64,000 nucleotides of DNA. It comes from Phymorhynchus buccinoides (Eukaryota; Mollusca; Gastropoda; Neogastropoda; Raphitomidae). Of the stretch, positions 11,309-22,502 are shown one piece after another. The stretch spans positions 43,566,790 to 43,630,789 of the forward strand of contig CM065703.1 of assembly GCA_017654935.2 (NCBI GenBank), written 5' to 3'. Position numbers and translations under genes: made by a program. A model generated the notes under the pieces. The model saw only the letters and a program-made list of their open reading frames with translations. It made no database searches and was not told the origin of the DNA. Numbering within the stretch: position 1 is the stretch's first letter; every line of letters begins with the position of its first letter.

Positions 11309-11774
11309 ACAAGGTGTTATCAGCCATTATTTTCCCTTGGGGGTGGCACACTGTGGATGTCGTCTAACCAATTCCGTGGTGTTGGTAATGGTGGGGTCAC
11401 CACACAAAGCCATCATCATGCTTCAAACCACAACAGAGAGGTTGAGACGGAAAGAAGTTTGGCAACATTCACATTTCCTCCGGTGAAAGGAGATAATCTG
11501 ATGAATGACAAAATAAACAAAAAACACAAAACACCAACCAAACAAAAGCAATCGGGGTTTTATCTCACTGTGGTCATAATTAAGTTGTTGTCCTTCACGA
11601 GACAAAACGTGAATCTTACCATTTGGGGACACTTGACCAGTGTGAGAACTGATAGCATAATCATAGGATGAACATTACGAAATGAAAATGAAAGATCACA
11701 AAACACACCGACAAACCGAGTACACAAGCCAGAACATTGACAAACCAAATGGAGTAATGACAGAAGTCTATAAG
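11309..11774. other. Module spacer, no gene seen
   Basis: Mostly unique sequence within the module. The overlapping 60-100-codon frames on both strands show no protein family features, so I give no CDS. Homologues lie at about 32820-33290 (minus) and 53650-54110. Confidence 0.55.
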
Positions 11775-11885
11775 AACCACCCTATGTGGCTGGGGGGATA
11801 GAATCCCATTCTTCAGATGGTCAATAATGAACCACCCTATGTGGCTGGGGGAATAGAATCCCATTCTTCAGATGGTCAATAATGA
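11775..11885 (+). repeat. ~62-bp tandem repeat, 2 units
   Basis: Two units containing 'accaccctatgtggctgggg' and 'cccattcttcagatggtcaa'. Copy 3 (54116-54285) has three units; copy 2 has two clear units and a diverged one. Confidence 0.9.
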
Positions 11886-11975
11886 AATCAAGACGAATGA
11901 AGTTAAACTAGCTAAGTTTTAAAATGCTCAGCATCGTCACCACGTTAAACATCAATAAGACAGGAATTTCAGGCA

Positions 11976-12172
11976 CACTGAGGGGGTAATAGCCAAGGAT
12001 GGGCGACTCATTTCCATTGCCCACTGAACAAAGCAATACTGAGGGGGTAACAGCCAAGGATGGGCGACTCATTTCCATTGCCCACTGAACAAAGCAATAC
12101 TGAGGGGGTAACAGCCAAGGATGGGCTCATTTCCATTGACTCATTTCCATTGCCCACTGAACAAAGCAATAC
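11976..12172 (+). repeat. 61-bp VNTR, about 3 units (module copy 1)
   Basis: The unit contains 'tgagggggtaacagccaagg' and 'catttccattgcccactgaa'. Copy 2 (32115-32550) and copy 3 (54375-54770) each have about seven units, so the repeat number varies strongly among otherwise near-identical copies. Confidence 0.92.
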
Positions 12173-13360
12173 TTTAAAGACAAAACAAAACCCAGCTTTA
12201 CAGACATTGCCACCTGATCCATTCTCAACCATTTCACATGTGTCTGACAGAAGTGTATTCGTATATAGAAATAAATGCATTTTTAAAGTGTAATCCAGTC
12301 ATTAATGACAATGATTAAGCTTAAGCCTGCAAAAGGAATCAAACGTCCCGTGCTTGTGCGGTCCTCGTTTCTTACACTTCAGGTGTTACTTTCTATTACC
12401 GTTGACTGCTAGGTTCCTGTTTAGGAATATCGCTACGTACAGCAACAAACATCAACAATACATCCTAGCACATCCTCCTCAAAACCAAACATGATCAGCC
12501 AATAACACACCCATGGGTGAAACTACACAAAATGAAAAAAATCCCTGAAAGGCCGAGGTCCAGGGTTAATGTCCCCCTGCAGCTGAAGAAAAAAATGATT
12601 TATGAAGGTATTTTAGTTTGCTTTTTCCACAATTTAATACAAATGCTTATTTTAAAGTGTTGGAAAAAATACAATAGACACGCAAGAAAAATCGAAATCA
12701 CTTTATACCAAAGACAGCAAAAAACAAATGTAACAGGTATGCATACAATAGCCACGGCACAGTTTAATTAACAATCAAAGCCAAACTTAGACAAAACACT
12801 GACGTCTACTAAAGTCAAAAGTTTATTGCATATTGGGCAGACATGTCCTATCCAACGTCCACACGCAGCGCATGGTTTATGTTTTCCAGGGGCCTAAGAA
12901 ACTAGTATTTATTCCCTTTACAATGTGATTTGGTAGAGGAAGGTTGATTCAATTCTACATTGTTTACAGTCCCGTCAGCAGCAATGGTTGTCTCAGGACT
13001 GTCACCACAGTAAACATCAAACACGTCAATAACATCCTACATGTATTTACTCCACAAACAACACACACAAACAGCATGCATCGCACAGTTTTCATTGAAG
13101 CCCATAGCAACTAAAATGAAGCAATGCTAAGAGCGACAGCCAATCCGCTTGATTTCTTATTTAGGTTACACACAAATCGTATAAAATGAACACAAATAAG
13201 CAATACTGAAGTAACCAATTTTGTACATGTACAAATGCACAATACATAACCGAAAGATATAAGGGATGGAACATCCCACGTAGGCTGGGATTATCCCCAA
13301 ACAATCAGGGTTTAACGATACGGTTCAGAACAGGCCTTGATGTAAAATGTGATTATAAAT
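12173..13360. other. Module spacer with a dispersed repeat
   Basis: No gene seen; the short frames are unconvincing. Positions 12990-13060 carry 'ggactgtcaccacagtaaac' and flanking sequence that is also found at about 3600-3668 outside the module. Seven small differences between copy 1 and copies 2/3 were noted here and near 7090. Confidence 0.55.
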
Positions 13361-13363
13361 TAA

Positions 13364-13400
13364 TATATATATATACGTGTGTGTGTGTGTGCGCGCGCGT

Positions 13401-13433
<33 letters not shown>

Positions 13434-13452
13434 AGACCCCCCCCCCCCCCTT
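13364..13452. repeat. (TA)n/(TG)n/(C)n simple repeats
   Basis: A TA run passes into alternating TG/CG and ends in 16 or so C residues. Copy 3 (55970-56048) has only about nine C, and copy 2 (30811-30895, minus) also differs. Confidence 0.95.
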
Positions 13453-14278
13453 TATTTTTTCGTTTAGTTCCCGGGACTAAATGACAGCATCATGTTATTT
13501 CATACCAAGGCATTCAACTCATAAACTAGGTGCGCCAGCTCTTCTAATAAACTTGTCACCCCCGAGTTACAAAAAACAAATATATACAAACTGACATGCT
13601 GTGTACATATCATGCCCAGATACGCTTATTTAAACAGAAAATAAGGTTGTAAAGGGAAAACGGTAAAGGCCTGTTATACCAAATAAATAAATGGAAGACC
13701 GGTCACGGGAACAATGTGAGTGTACATATATTTAATGTTTAAATTGCATGTATGGGGGGAGGGGGGGGGGGGGGGGGGTAGAAGAGGGTAGAGGAACCTG
13801 ACATGTACCTTTAGTTATACTATTATGACACACGCACGCACACATACACACACACAGGCAATAACGTTATCTGATGTTAAAATGGTATGGACAAATACAT
13901 TTTAAAACTATTCGAGGGAACTGAAATGACACAGATTTATTCTTTCTGATATAATAATCACTTTAGCTCCCCCCCCCCTCCCTCCCCCCTCTCACTCTCA
14001 AAGGATGATGAAGTTCAATTTGCACTGCAATGTCCTGTGTTAAATGGCCTACGTGTGAAATCCCTAAGGAATTTTAATCAACCACCTGTCCGTGTATTGA
14101 TGTCATCAAGTAATGAAACCGTTGTACGTAAATTAGCTTTATATTTATTTAAAGACTTTAGGTTAAGAGAAACAGTTTGTCATAGTTTTTTGGCTAGAGG
14201 TAATTGTGATTATGTTGACTATTTCTGCCATTCATGTATATGAGGCTTTGGGTTTTCATGAATAAACAATTCGACTTC
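13453..14278. other. Module spacer with a poly-G run
   Basis: AT-rich, no gene seen. It includes a G run at 13754-13778. Copy 2 breaks off here: its last sequence next to the N gap (30147) corresponds to about 14115 in this copy. Confidence 0.55.
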
Positions 14279-14301
14279 TCTGTCTGTCTCTCTCTCTCTC
14301 T

Positions 14302-14340
<39 letters not shown>
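14279..14340. repeat. (CT)n(CA)n microsatellite
   Basis: A short CT run followed by about 17 CA dinucleotides; longer in copy 3 (56872-56944). Confidence 0.95.
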
Positions 14341-14343
<3 letters not shown>

Positions 14344-16476
14344 CACTGCCAACCACAGCACACAATCGTTAACACGGATGGGTCAAAAGGCAAGAGAGAT
14401 GCAAGGTAAGGCTAAAAACAAACCTACATGTAATATGAAACAAAGAAGGAAAGACATACAAAATAAAAAGTGACATTATACAAGACGAAATATGAAAAAA
14501 CCTATTCCTACTAATCCAAATATTGTTCCAAAAGCCGAATATATTTTTTGGAATAGGACTTTGATCCCAATAATCTTTAGAAACAATAATCTAACATGTA
14601 GATTTGTGAACATTTGAAACTTTCTGAAACAAAAATTATGCTTTTGAATATTATGCAATTCCGAATGTTGCGATATAGAGGGGAGGGGGTGGGGGTAGGA
14701 AGAGGATGGACGTGGTTCCTCTTCCTGTGCTCCACCCTACCACACAGAGGCCATCGTCATTCAAATCCTCATCCATGGAAAAGGCTAATAGAATGAAATA
14801 ACAGAACACTGAAAATAAACGCAAAATGAAAATAAGGACACATGAAACGAACGGGAGACACGTGAAAGACAAAAAACAACAACACAAAAACTAATGCAAC
14901 GAAATAAAAGACGAAAACAGGAAAGATAATCTTAGCAATAATGCCTGGCAGTCCAAACGTTCTTTGAAACCCAAAATGGCTGACAGCAGTTTTGAGACGA
15001 TTTTGATCATAATTTTCGGACGATTTGAGTCACACTTTTGGCTGTTGCACAGGGGAATGTAATTCAGGATCTTGCAGTGTGTGTGTGTGTGGGGATTAGA
15101 AAGGAGGTGGACGTATTCCTCTTCCTAAGCCCACCCTTCCAACACTGAAGAAGAGTTCGCCCAAAATACGAACAGTAGGTTATCCGTTTTGTATTTAAAT
15201 GGAAATAAAAAAACACGGAATGAAATGAAACGCAATTTTGAAATGAACGTTAAACAGCCAGAAATCCAAACGGATCATTATCGCTTTTATTTGCAGTTTA
15301 AAAAGGAAAATGCTTATAGAAGGAATGAAATAAAACGGAACTAAAATTCAACGTCAAATAAAATAGGACAGTTGAGAAAATGGGAGGGAGGGAGGGAGGG
15401 AGGGGGTCAGTAGACACTAAACAAATAACAAATAAACACACACACACACACACACGATCGCCTACAAGATAAACACGTTCGATGTTGCGCATAAATGCAG
15501 ACAAGGTACAATTCTTAATCTGTACCTCATAAAATTGGCAACCTTTGCAAATCTTTAACTGTTTTATACTTTAAACCCGAGACATATCGTATCCTTTGGA
15601 ATACAATTTCAAACATAAGGCCAATATTGCGGGAGGGGAGGGGGGATAAACGGTAAGTATGGGGAGGGGGGGGGGGGGGTCGAAGTGGAAAGAAACCTGA
15701 GTGAATTTGAAACGATGAGGTGTACAGTCAATCTCTCCTCCCTCTGTATCTTTGTCTCTCATTCTCTCTCTATCACCCCCCCCACCCCCACCCCCACCAC
15801 CACACACACGCACAGAGCTATTGCACACTCGCAAACCACTGCTATATAATAAAGTCATAACACGATTAACACTCGCTAGCTATTCTCACGTGGCGGTATT
15901 ATAGCCGATGAGGTTTAGCCGAGGCGTGGTTACCGCTACACCTATCTATATTGTTAAATTCTCGGGACTTTACTGGTGTTGCACTGCCTCCGGGCATTGC
16001 AGCCAGTATTGTTCCCATCATCTTTGTATTTACAAATGTCCTATATGTGTCTATGACCGAGAGGACGTAAAACACAATTTTTCATTCATTGAAACTTCGG
16101 CACGTCTAATACATTTTTACAATAACTTAGTCCACAATAACAAACGTTTTATACCGATTCTAAAGATAGGTTAGGACTAATCGCTTATTGGATTACGTTT
16201 TAATAATAGCTTAGGCCTATGTGGATTTAAGTTTGTTCTTGAGCTAGGCTAGCTTAATCACAAATTGCCGCTATTTGTTGGCGACAATCTCGCCATTCCT
16301 ATTGCACAATAGATTCCAGACACCGTTGTATAATGCATAGTTCAATGCATAGTTCAATTTCCAACCACCAAACAAAACATTGCAATAAAGATGCATAAAA
16401 CACAGAACATGCGGTTAAATCTGGAACATCTTTCATCCACATATGGTTCAGGAAAACATGGCCGCATTGGCCATAT
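14341..16476. other. Module spacer with diverged internal duplication and simple repeats
   Basis: Two related stretches near 14680-14760 and 15080-15160 both read 'aggtggacgt.. ttcctcttcct' style sequence followed by AT-rich DNA, so an old duplication is likely. Poly-G (about 15660-15680) and C/CA tracts (15775-15815) vary in copy 3. An 88-codon frame at 15908-16174 is frameshifted in copy 3 and is not called a gene. Confidence 0.5.
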
Positions 16477-16478
16477 GC

Positions 16479-17106
16479 AAGGGAGATATTGCAGAGAGAA
16501 AGGGGCAAAAAAGGTGGCTCTCCCTCCATATATCATCTCCCCACATGCAAGGGAGATATTGCAGAGAGAAAGGGGCAAGAAAGGTGGCTCTCCCTCCATA
16601 TATCATCTCCCCACATGCAAGGGAGATATTGCAGAGAGAAAGGAGCAAGAAAGGTGGCTCTCCCTCCATATATCATCTCCCCACATGCAAGGGAGATATT
16701 GCAGAGAGAAAGGGGCAAAAAAAGTGGCTCTCCCTCCATATATCATCTCCCCACATGCAAGGGAGATATTGCAGAGAGAAAGGAGCAAGAAAGGTGGCTC
16801 TCCCTCCATATATCATCTCCCCACATGCAAGGGAGATATTGCAGAGAGAAAGGAGCAAGAAAGGTGGCTCTCCCTCCATATATCATCTCCCCACATGCAA
16901 GGGAGATATTGCAGAGAGAAAGGGGCAAGAAAGGTGGCTCTCCCTCCATATATCATCTCCCCACATGCAAGGGAGATATTGCAGAGAGAAAGGAGCAAGA
17001 AAGGTGGCTCTCCCTCCATATATCATCTCCCCACATGCAAGGGAGATATTGCAGAGAGAAAGGGGCAAGAAAGGTGGCTCTCCCTCCATATATCATCTCC
17101 CCATAC
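16479..17106 (+). repeat. 70-bp VNTR, 9 units (module copy 1)
   Basis: 'gggagatattgcagagagaa' recurs every 70 bp at 16481 through 17041, nine times. Each unit differs only at one or two purines ('aggggcaaaaa', 'aggagcaagaa'). Copy 3 has only two units at the same place (59092-59231). All overlapping frames of about 230-256 aa here simply translate the repeat. Confidence 0.97.
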
Positions 17107-17138
17107 GGGTGTGCTGCCGTATGCACGTGTGATAAAGA

Positions 17139-17170
17139 TAGGGTTAGGGCTTTCGGATTAGGGTTAGGAT
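17139..17170 (+). repeat. Short TTAGGG-like interstitial motif
   Basis: 'agggttaggg', then 'ggattagggttagga'. Three near-TTAGGG hexamers with interruptions; the same sequence is at 59262-59293 in copy 3. Too short to claim telomere origin. Confidence 0.4.
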
Positions 17171-17249
17171 TTGGGATTTATGTCTCGTAGAGATGGGAAC
17201 ATGACAAACAGGGACACAGACACAGGGGCACGGTATGGGTGATAGAGAC

Positions 17250-17406
17250 CTGGGCCTGTATTCACGTTGAGATAGCATGAGACTTAGCATCATGCTAACT
17301 TAGAAGCTCTTCCAAAAGTCCTATTAAATCCTATAGGACATTGGAAGAGCTTCTAAGTTAGCATCATGCTAAGTCTCATGCTATCTCAACGTGAATACAG
17401 GCCCAG
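17250..17406. mobile_element. 157-bp palindromic MITE
   Basis: Nearly perfect inverted repeat: the left arm starts CTGGGCCTGTATTCACG and the right arm ends with its exact complement. The arms are about 65 bases and the loop is about 25. There is no coding capacity. No clear target duplication can be read beside the arms, so the superfamily is open. Copy 3 carries it at 59373-59529 with an arm mutation. Confidence 0.75.
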
Positions 17407-18190
17407 AGCAGTGGGTGGATGCTTCGTGCCTCCATACGGGGAGCTGAACGACCCAAACGCCTCCACGAGTCTCTCCCCGTGCGGGGGTTTAACAAAAAAT
17501 AGTTCTCCCACCTTCTGGAAATTCTGTGCTTTTAACTTCCTCCAATCTGCTACTCTGGCTTTTCCCTTTGATTTCCATCATCTACTATCTTTCTGACTTA
17601 CTGGCCCATTCTCCTGCCTTTTAAAAAAAAAAGTCTTCCAAATAAGTTTTCTCCTTTGAGCTCCTCCGAAATCGGAATGTGTCGGCTGTACGCAGCGGGG
17701 AGACCAGTGAAAACTGAAAACCGGACATATACGTACCTTACCCATCATGGCCATATAACGCATAAGGTGATATAGACAGGACCACAGAGACAGGGACACA
17801 TCCGGATAAGTCCCGCGTACGTTTAGGTCAGAACACACTGCACTGAAACTACTCTTTGGGGACTCAAAAGCAGTGCAGCGTCTCCTCGGGTTGGCTGCCT
17901 CGGCCTTCACTTTTCCCAGCGGACACAACAGAAAAAGAAAACTAAAGCCGTGTACACATACACGCGGATGTTCCGCGCGGAAACCCATGCGCAATCCGTA
18001 AATAAGTAAAGAAGGAAAAACATACACGCACATGTACGAAGTTCTCCATATTTTGGTTTCCTTCTTTCTTTTACTTATTGATTATTTCCGCGCGGAAAAT
18101 CCGGATGTACTGTGTACCAGGCGTAAGCCATTGATGTACAAACACCAACACAAGTTAAGGACCACATTTTCAGGTCAAAGTCAACAAAAC
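17407..18190. other. Module spacer, no gene seen
   Basis: The 151-codon minus frame (17578-18033) lacks recognisable domains and is not maintained identically in copy 3. At 17962-18120 an imperfect inverted repeat centred on two 'ttccgcgcggaaa' motifs flanks an AT-rich core, possibly another old MITE. Confidence 0.45.
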
Positions 18191-18191
18191 A

Positions 18192-18391
18192 TCCACTTCA
18201 ACTGGCTAATTACAGCACAGCACGAGTGTTACTGTATGCTTCATGCATGCATCTTCATTGCTAGCCTGAGTAACACATGTACCAACAATTGAACTTCAAC
18301 TGGCTAATTACAGCACAGCACGAGTGTTACTGTACGCTTCATGCATGCATCTTCATTGCTAGCCTGAGTAACACATGTGCCAACAATTGAA
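18192..18391 (+). repeat. ~100-bp tandem duplication
   Basis: 'acttcaactggctaattaca' and the following ~80 bases occur twice in a row with one or two differences. The duplication is shared by copy 3 (60308-60507), so it predates the module duplication. Confidence 0.9.
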
Positions 18392-18580
18392 TCTATCTGT
18401 TGGCTGCAGAATTTTAGATGTGTATAAATGAACTACAAATTCAAAGTTGCCTATCAAAACAATGTTGATGCATTTTCAGCGAGTGGCCTTTAATTTGTGC
18501 TGATATCTTGCACTACACCACACAAAATCCATACAAAACAACAACAAAAAACAAAAACAAAACGCAATTTCGATAGGTTG

Positions 18581-18800
18581 GAGCCAAAGCGGACTATCTC
18601 TAGATAGTCCATTGATTTATTATTGATGTTATTGAAAAAACTAAGAACTTGTATTAAAATAAAGACTACGAATAATATAAAATGGGGGTTATTCTTTTCA
18701 TATTTCTGCAGTCTTTTTGTACAAAACAAATACAAGTTATTAGTTTTCACAATAAGTTGAATATATCAATGGACAATCTAGAGATAGTCCGTGTTGGCTC
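18581..18800. mobile_element. 220-bp MITE with ~34-bp terminal inverted repeats
   Basis: The left end reads GAGCCAAAGCGGACTATCTC, and the right end is the complement with a few changes (GAGATAGTCC then GTGTTGGCTC). Inverted similarity extends through 'tagatagtccattgat'. The interior is AT-rich and non-coding. Copy 3 has the same element at 60695-60914 with equal length. Confidence 0.65.
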
Positions 18801-19059
18801 TAAGCTATCAGCATGTACATACAACTAAACAAAACAACAGAATATTCTGCATCCATTATGCTCAGTTAACATTTGGATTGATTTTATATTTTCACGTTGT
18901 TGATATGTGCACAAGTGTTCGAGTTCTCTGCAGACACTTTCACGTGTGAAATATTTGGAAAAGTCAATGCTGCAGATAGAGTTCATTTTGAAGAGGTCTG
19001 AAGATGACGTAGCGATGATGAAGAGACGACACATAGAAAGGGATGACGCAGACTGGTAC

Positions 19060-20590
19060 AGTGCGTTGAAGGAACCCAAGTGGAGGAAAGGGTCCATGTT
19101 CAGGATATATACAGTGCGTTGAAGGAACCCAAGTGGAGGAAAGGGTCCATGTTCAGGGTATATACAGTGCGTTGAAGGAACCCAAGTGGAGGAAAGGGTC
19201 CATGTTCAGGGTATATGCAGGGCGTTGAAGGAACCCAAGTGGAGGAAAGGGTCCATGTTCAGGGTATATGCAGTGCGTTGAAGGAACCCAAGTGGAGGAA
19301 AGGGTCCATGTTCAGGGTATATGCAGGGCGTTGAAGGAACCCAAGTGGAGGAAAGGGTCCATGTTCAGGGTATATGCAGGGCGTTGAAGGAACCCAAGTG
19401 GAGGAAAGGGTCCATGTTCAGGGTATATGCAGGGCGTTGAAGGAACCCAAGTGGAGGAAAGGGTCCATGTTCAGGGTATATGCAGGGCGTTGAAGGAACC
19501 CAAGTGGAGGAAAGGGTCCATGTTCAGGGTATATGCAGGGCGTTGAAGGAACCCAAGTGGAGGAAAGGGTCCATGTTCAGGGTATATACAGTGCGTTGAA
19601 GGAACCCAAGTGGAGGAAAGGGTCCATGTTCAGGGTATATGCAGGGCGTTGAAGGAACCCAAGTGGAGGAAAGGGTCCATGTTCAGGGTATATGCAGGGC
19701 GTTGAAGGAACCCAAGTGGAGGAAAGGGTCCCTGTTCAGGGTATATACAGTGCGTTGAAGGAACCCAAGTGGAGGAAAGGGTCCCTGTTCAGGGTATCAG
19801 CAGGGCGTTGAAGGAACCCAAGTGGAGGAAAGGGTCCCTGTTCAAGGTATATGCAGGGCGTTGAAGGAACCCAAGTGGAGGAAAGGGTCCCTGTTCAAGG
19901 TATCAGCAGGGCGTTGAAGGAACCCAAGTGGAGGAAAGGGTCCCTGTTCAAGGTATCTGCAGGGCGTTGAAGGAACCCACGTGGATGAAGGGGTCCCTGG
20001 TCAGGGTATCAGCAGGGCGTTGAAGGAACCCAAGTGGAGGAAAGGGTCCCTGTTCAGGGTATCAGCAGGGCGTTGAAGGAACCCAAGGAAAGGGTCCCTG
20101 TTCAGGGTATCAGCAGTGCGTTGAAGGAGCCCAAGTGGAGGAAGGGGTCCCTGTTCAATGTATCTGCAGTGCGTTGAAGGAACCCTAGTGGAGGAAGGGT
20201 CCCTGTTCAATGTATCTGCAGTGCGTTGAAGGAACCCTAGTGGAGGAAAGGGTCCCTGTTCAATGTATGTGCAGGGCGTTGAAGGAACCCAAATGAAGGA
20301 AAGGGTACCTGTTCAAGGTATCTACAGTGCGTTGAAGGAACCCAAATGGAGGAAAGTGTCCTTGTTCAGGGTTTGTACAGGGCGTTGAAGGAACCCAAGT
20401 GGAGGTAAGGGTCCCTGTTCAATGTATCTGCAGGGCGTTGGAGGAACCCAAGTGGAGGAAGGGGTCCCTGTTCACAGTATGTGCAGGGCGTTGAAGGAAC
20501 CCAAATGGATGAAGGGGTCCCTGTTCAGGGTATGTGCAGGGCATTGAAGGAACCCAAGTGGAGGAAAGGGTCCCTGTTCAAGGTATCTGG
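19060..20590 (+). repeat. 53-bp minisatellite, about 29 units (module copy 1)
   Basis: The unit contains 'gcgttgaaggaacccaagtg', 'gaggaaagggtcc' and 'tgttcagggtat'. The left part is homogeneous ('ccatgttcag') and the right part is more diverged ('ccctgttcaatgtat'), a common gradient in arrays turning over at one end. Copy 3 has a similar number (61173-62703). Confidence 0.95.
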
Positions 20591-20867
20591 AATGGAAACA
20601 CCATAGACGATTGCAACTTTATAATTTGCGTATCTTCCTATTAGCGTTCACGGTAAACATGGGCAAAGTTGGTAACGTATTGCTAGTTGTCGATTTAGCT
20701 TCACCCTAAACCCTTATCGAGAGATAGGGAGGGGACGCTTCACAACACTGAAAGACAGGACAGCTAAGGACAAGAAGAGAGGGATAGTGTATCACATTCA
20801 ACGTGAACAGTGCAGGGAAGACGACATAGAAGAGACAGGAAGGCCTCTTAAAACCAGATTAAATGAA
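20591..20867. other. Spacer between minisatellites
   Basis: No gene or terminal repeat seen. It is present almost unchanged in copy 3 (62704-62980). Confidence 0.5.
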
Positions 20868-21840
20868 CACTCTTCTAGAACATCTTGCCTGGCAATGTCT
20901 ACATTTATCTACTGTACGGGGACTAAAGTGATTGAACTGAACCCTCTTCTAGAACATCTTGCCTGGCAATGTCTACATTTATCTGCTGTACGGGGACTAA
21001 AGTGATTGAACTGAACACTCTTCTAGAACATCTTGCCTGGCAATGTCTACATTTATCTGCTGTATGGGGACTAAAGTGATTGAACTGAACACTCTTCTAG
21101 AACATCTTGCCTGGCAATGTCTACATTTATCTGCTGTACGGGGACTAAAGTGATTGAACTGAACCCTCTTCTAGAACATCTTGCCTGTCAATGTCTACAT
21201 TTATCTACTATATGGGGACTAAAGTGATTGAACTGAACCCTCTTCTAGAACATCTTGCCTGGCAATGTCTACATTTATCTGCTGTACGGGGACTAAAGTG
21301 ATTGAACTGAACCCTCTTCTAGAACATCTTGCCTGACAATGTCTACATTTATCTACTATATGGGGACTAAAGTGATTGAACTGAACCCTCTTCTAGAACA
21401 TCTTGCCTGGCAATGTCTACATTTATCTGCTGTACGGGGACTAAAGTGATTGAACTGAACCCTCTTCTAGAACATCTTGCCTGGCAATGTCTACATTTAT
21501 CTGCTGTACGGGGACTAAAGTGGTTGAACTGAACACTCTTCTAGAACATCTTGCCTGGCAATGTCTACATTTATCTGCTGTACGGGGACTAAAGTGATTG
21601 AACTGAACCCTCTTCTAGAACATCTTGCTACATTTATAAGAGTTCAATGTCTACATTTATCTGCTGTACGGGGACTAAAGTGATTGAACTGAACCCTCTT
21701 CTAGAACATCTTGCCTGGCAATGTCTACATTTATCTACTGTACGGGGACTAAAGTGGTTGAACTGAACCCTCTTCTAGAACATCTTGCCTGGCAATGTCT
21801 ACATTTATCTGCTGTACGGGGACTAAAGTGGTTGAACCAA
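20868..21840 (+). repeat. 74-bp minisatellite, about 13 units (module copy 1)
   Basis: The unit contains 'tcttctagaacatcttgcct' and 'ctgctgtacggggactaaag', period 74. One unit near 21630 carries a small rearrangement ('catttataagagttc'). Confidence 0.95.
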
Positions 21841-21855
21841 ACATCTGCAAACGAC

Positions 21856-21935
21856 AAACCTCACCACGCGGCGTGGGAAGGCTCACCCCTCACAAACCTC
21901 ACCACGCGGCGTGGGAAGGCTCACCCCTCACAAAC
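21856..21935 (+). repeat. 38-bp direct duplication
   Basis: 'cctcaccacgcggcgtggga' is repeated after 38 bases with the complete unit. Confidence 0.9.
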
Positions 21936-22112
21936 TTCAAAGGACACTTTGTAACTTGAAAAGCACTCTCATTGAAAAAGTGCAAAAATACGATTTGAAT
22001 CTTTAAACAAAATGTTAATCTGAGCGTTTTGACAAATTTCCCCTAATTATTTCCACCCAGCCTCATAAGAAGCAAAAACCTGGGAGTTGTCAAACAGCGC
22101 GATCAGTTCAAT

Positions 22113-22325
22113 TAGCGCGACTATTCCACCATACAATTAGCGGGAATGTGTGACCTTCCTACTGTTCTTCTCCATAAGAGTTCAATTAGCGAGACTATTC
22201 CACTATACAATTAGTGTGACTATTCCACTATACAATTAGTGTAACTATTCCACTATTCAATTAGTGTGATTATTCCACCATACAATTAGCGGGAATGTCC
22301 GACCTTCCTACTCTTCTCCATAATT
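22113..22325 (+). repeat. ~25-bp short tandem repeats
   Basis: 'actattccactatacaatta' and variants are repeated about five times, bounded on both sides by 'caattagcgggaatgt' and 'gaccttcctact'. Confidence 0.8.
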
Positions 22326-22502
22326 GTGTGAAGGACTGCAGTTCCCTGACATTTCTGAATGACATTATTTTCCATTTTACTTCGTTTCATTTGATTATTT
22401 TTTGGTGTTTTTTTTAAAATTTAAATATAGCAACTTCCCCGTTGGTGGGCAGGGGCATTGGCAGATGGAAGGGGTTCACGCCGTTTGACCATCAGACTTC
22501 CC

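Larger units (their letters stand above)
4595..21840 (+). repeat. Large repeat module, copy 1 (no LINE)
   Basis: Order: 80-bp satellite, (TG)n, 76-bp triplicate, 48-bp array, ~160-bp diverged repeat, then 38-, 62-, 61-, 70-, 53- and 74-bp arrays. The same order recurs on the minus strand at 30147-43399 and on the plus strand from 43400 to the window end. Copy 1 has about 31 satellite units and an uninterrupted 48-bp array, whereas the other copies hold a LINE. It differs from the other two at sites where those two agree, for example near 12870, 12955, 13036 and 13158. Confidence 0.9.

Noticed and set aside
13364..13452. Z-DNA/promoter element at TG/CG tract
   Set aside because: Alternating purine-pyrimidine sequence can form Z-DNA, but nothing nearby indicates a promoter or gene.
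15908..16174. 88-aa frame with several cysteines
   Set aside because: Frameshifted by a one-base change in copy 3, no recognised domain, no start context or neighbours to support it.
16391..17190. Overlapping frames of 229-256 aa in several phases
   Set aside because: All translate the same 70-bp VNTR; three phases are open at once and copy 3 keeps only two units.
17578..18033. 151-aa minus-strand frame
   Set aside because: No domain; its length and ends differ in copy 3 (59708-60265) because of indels.
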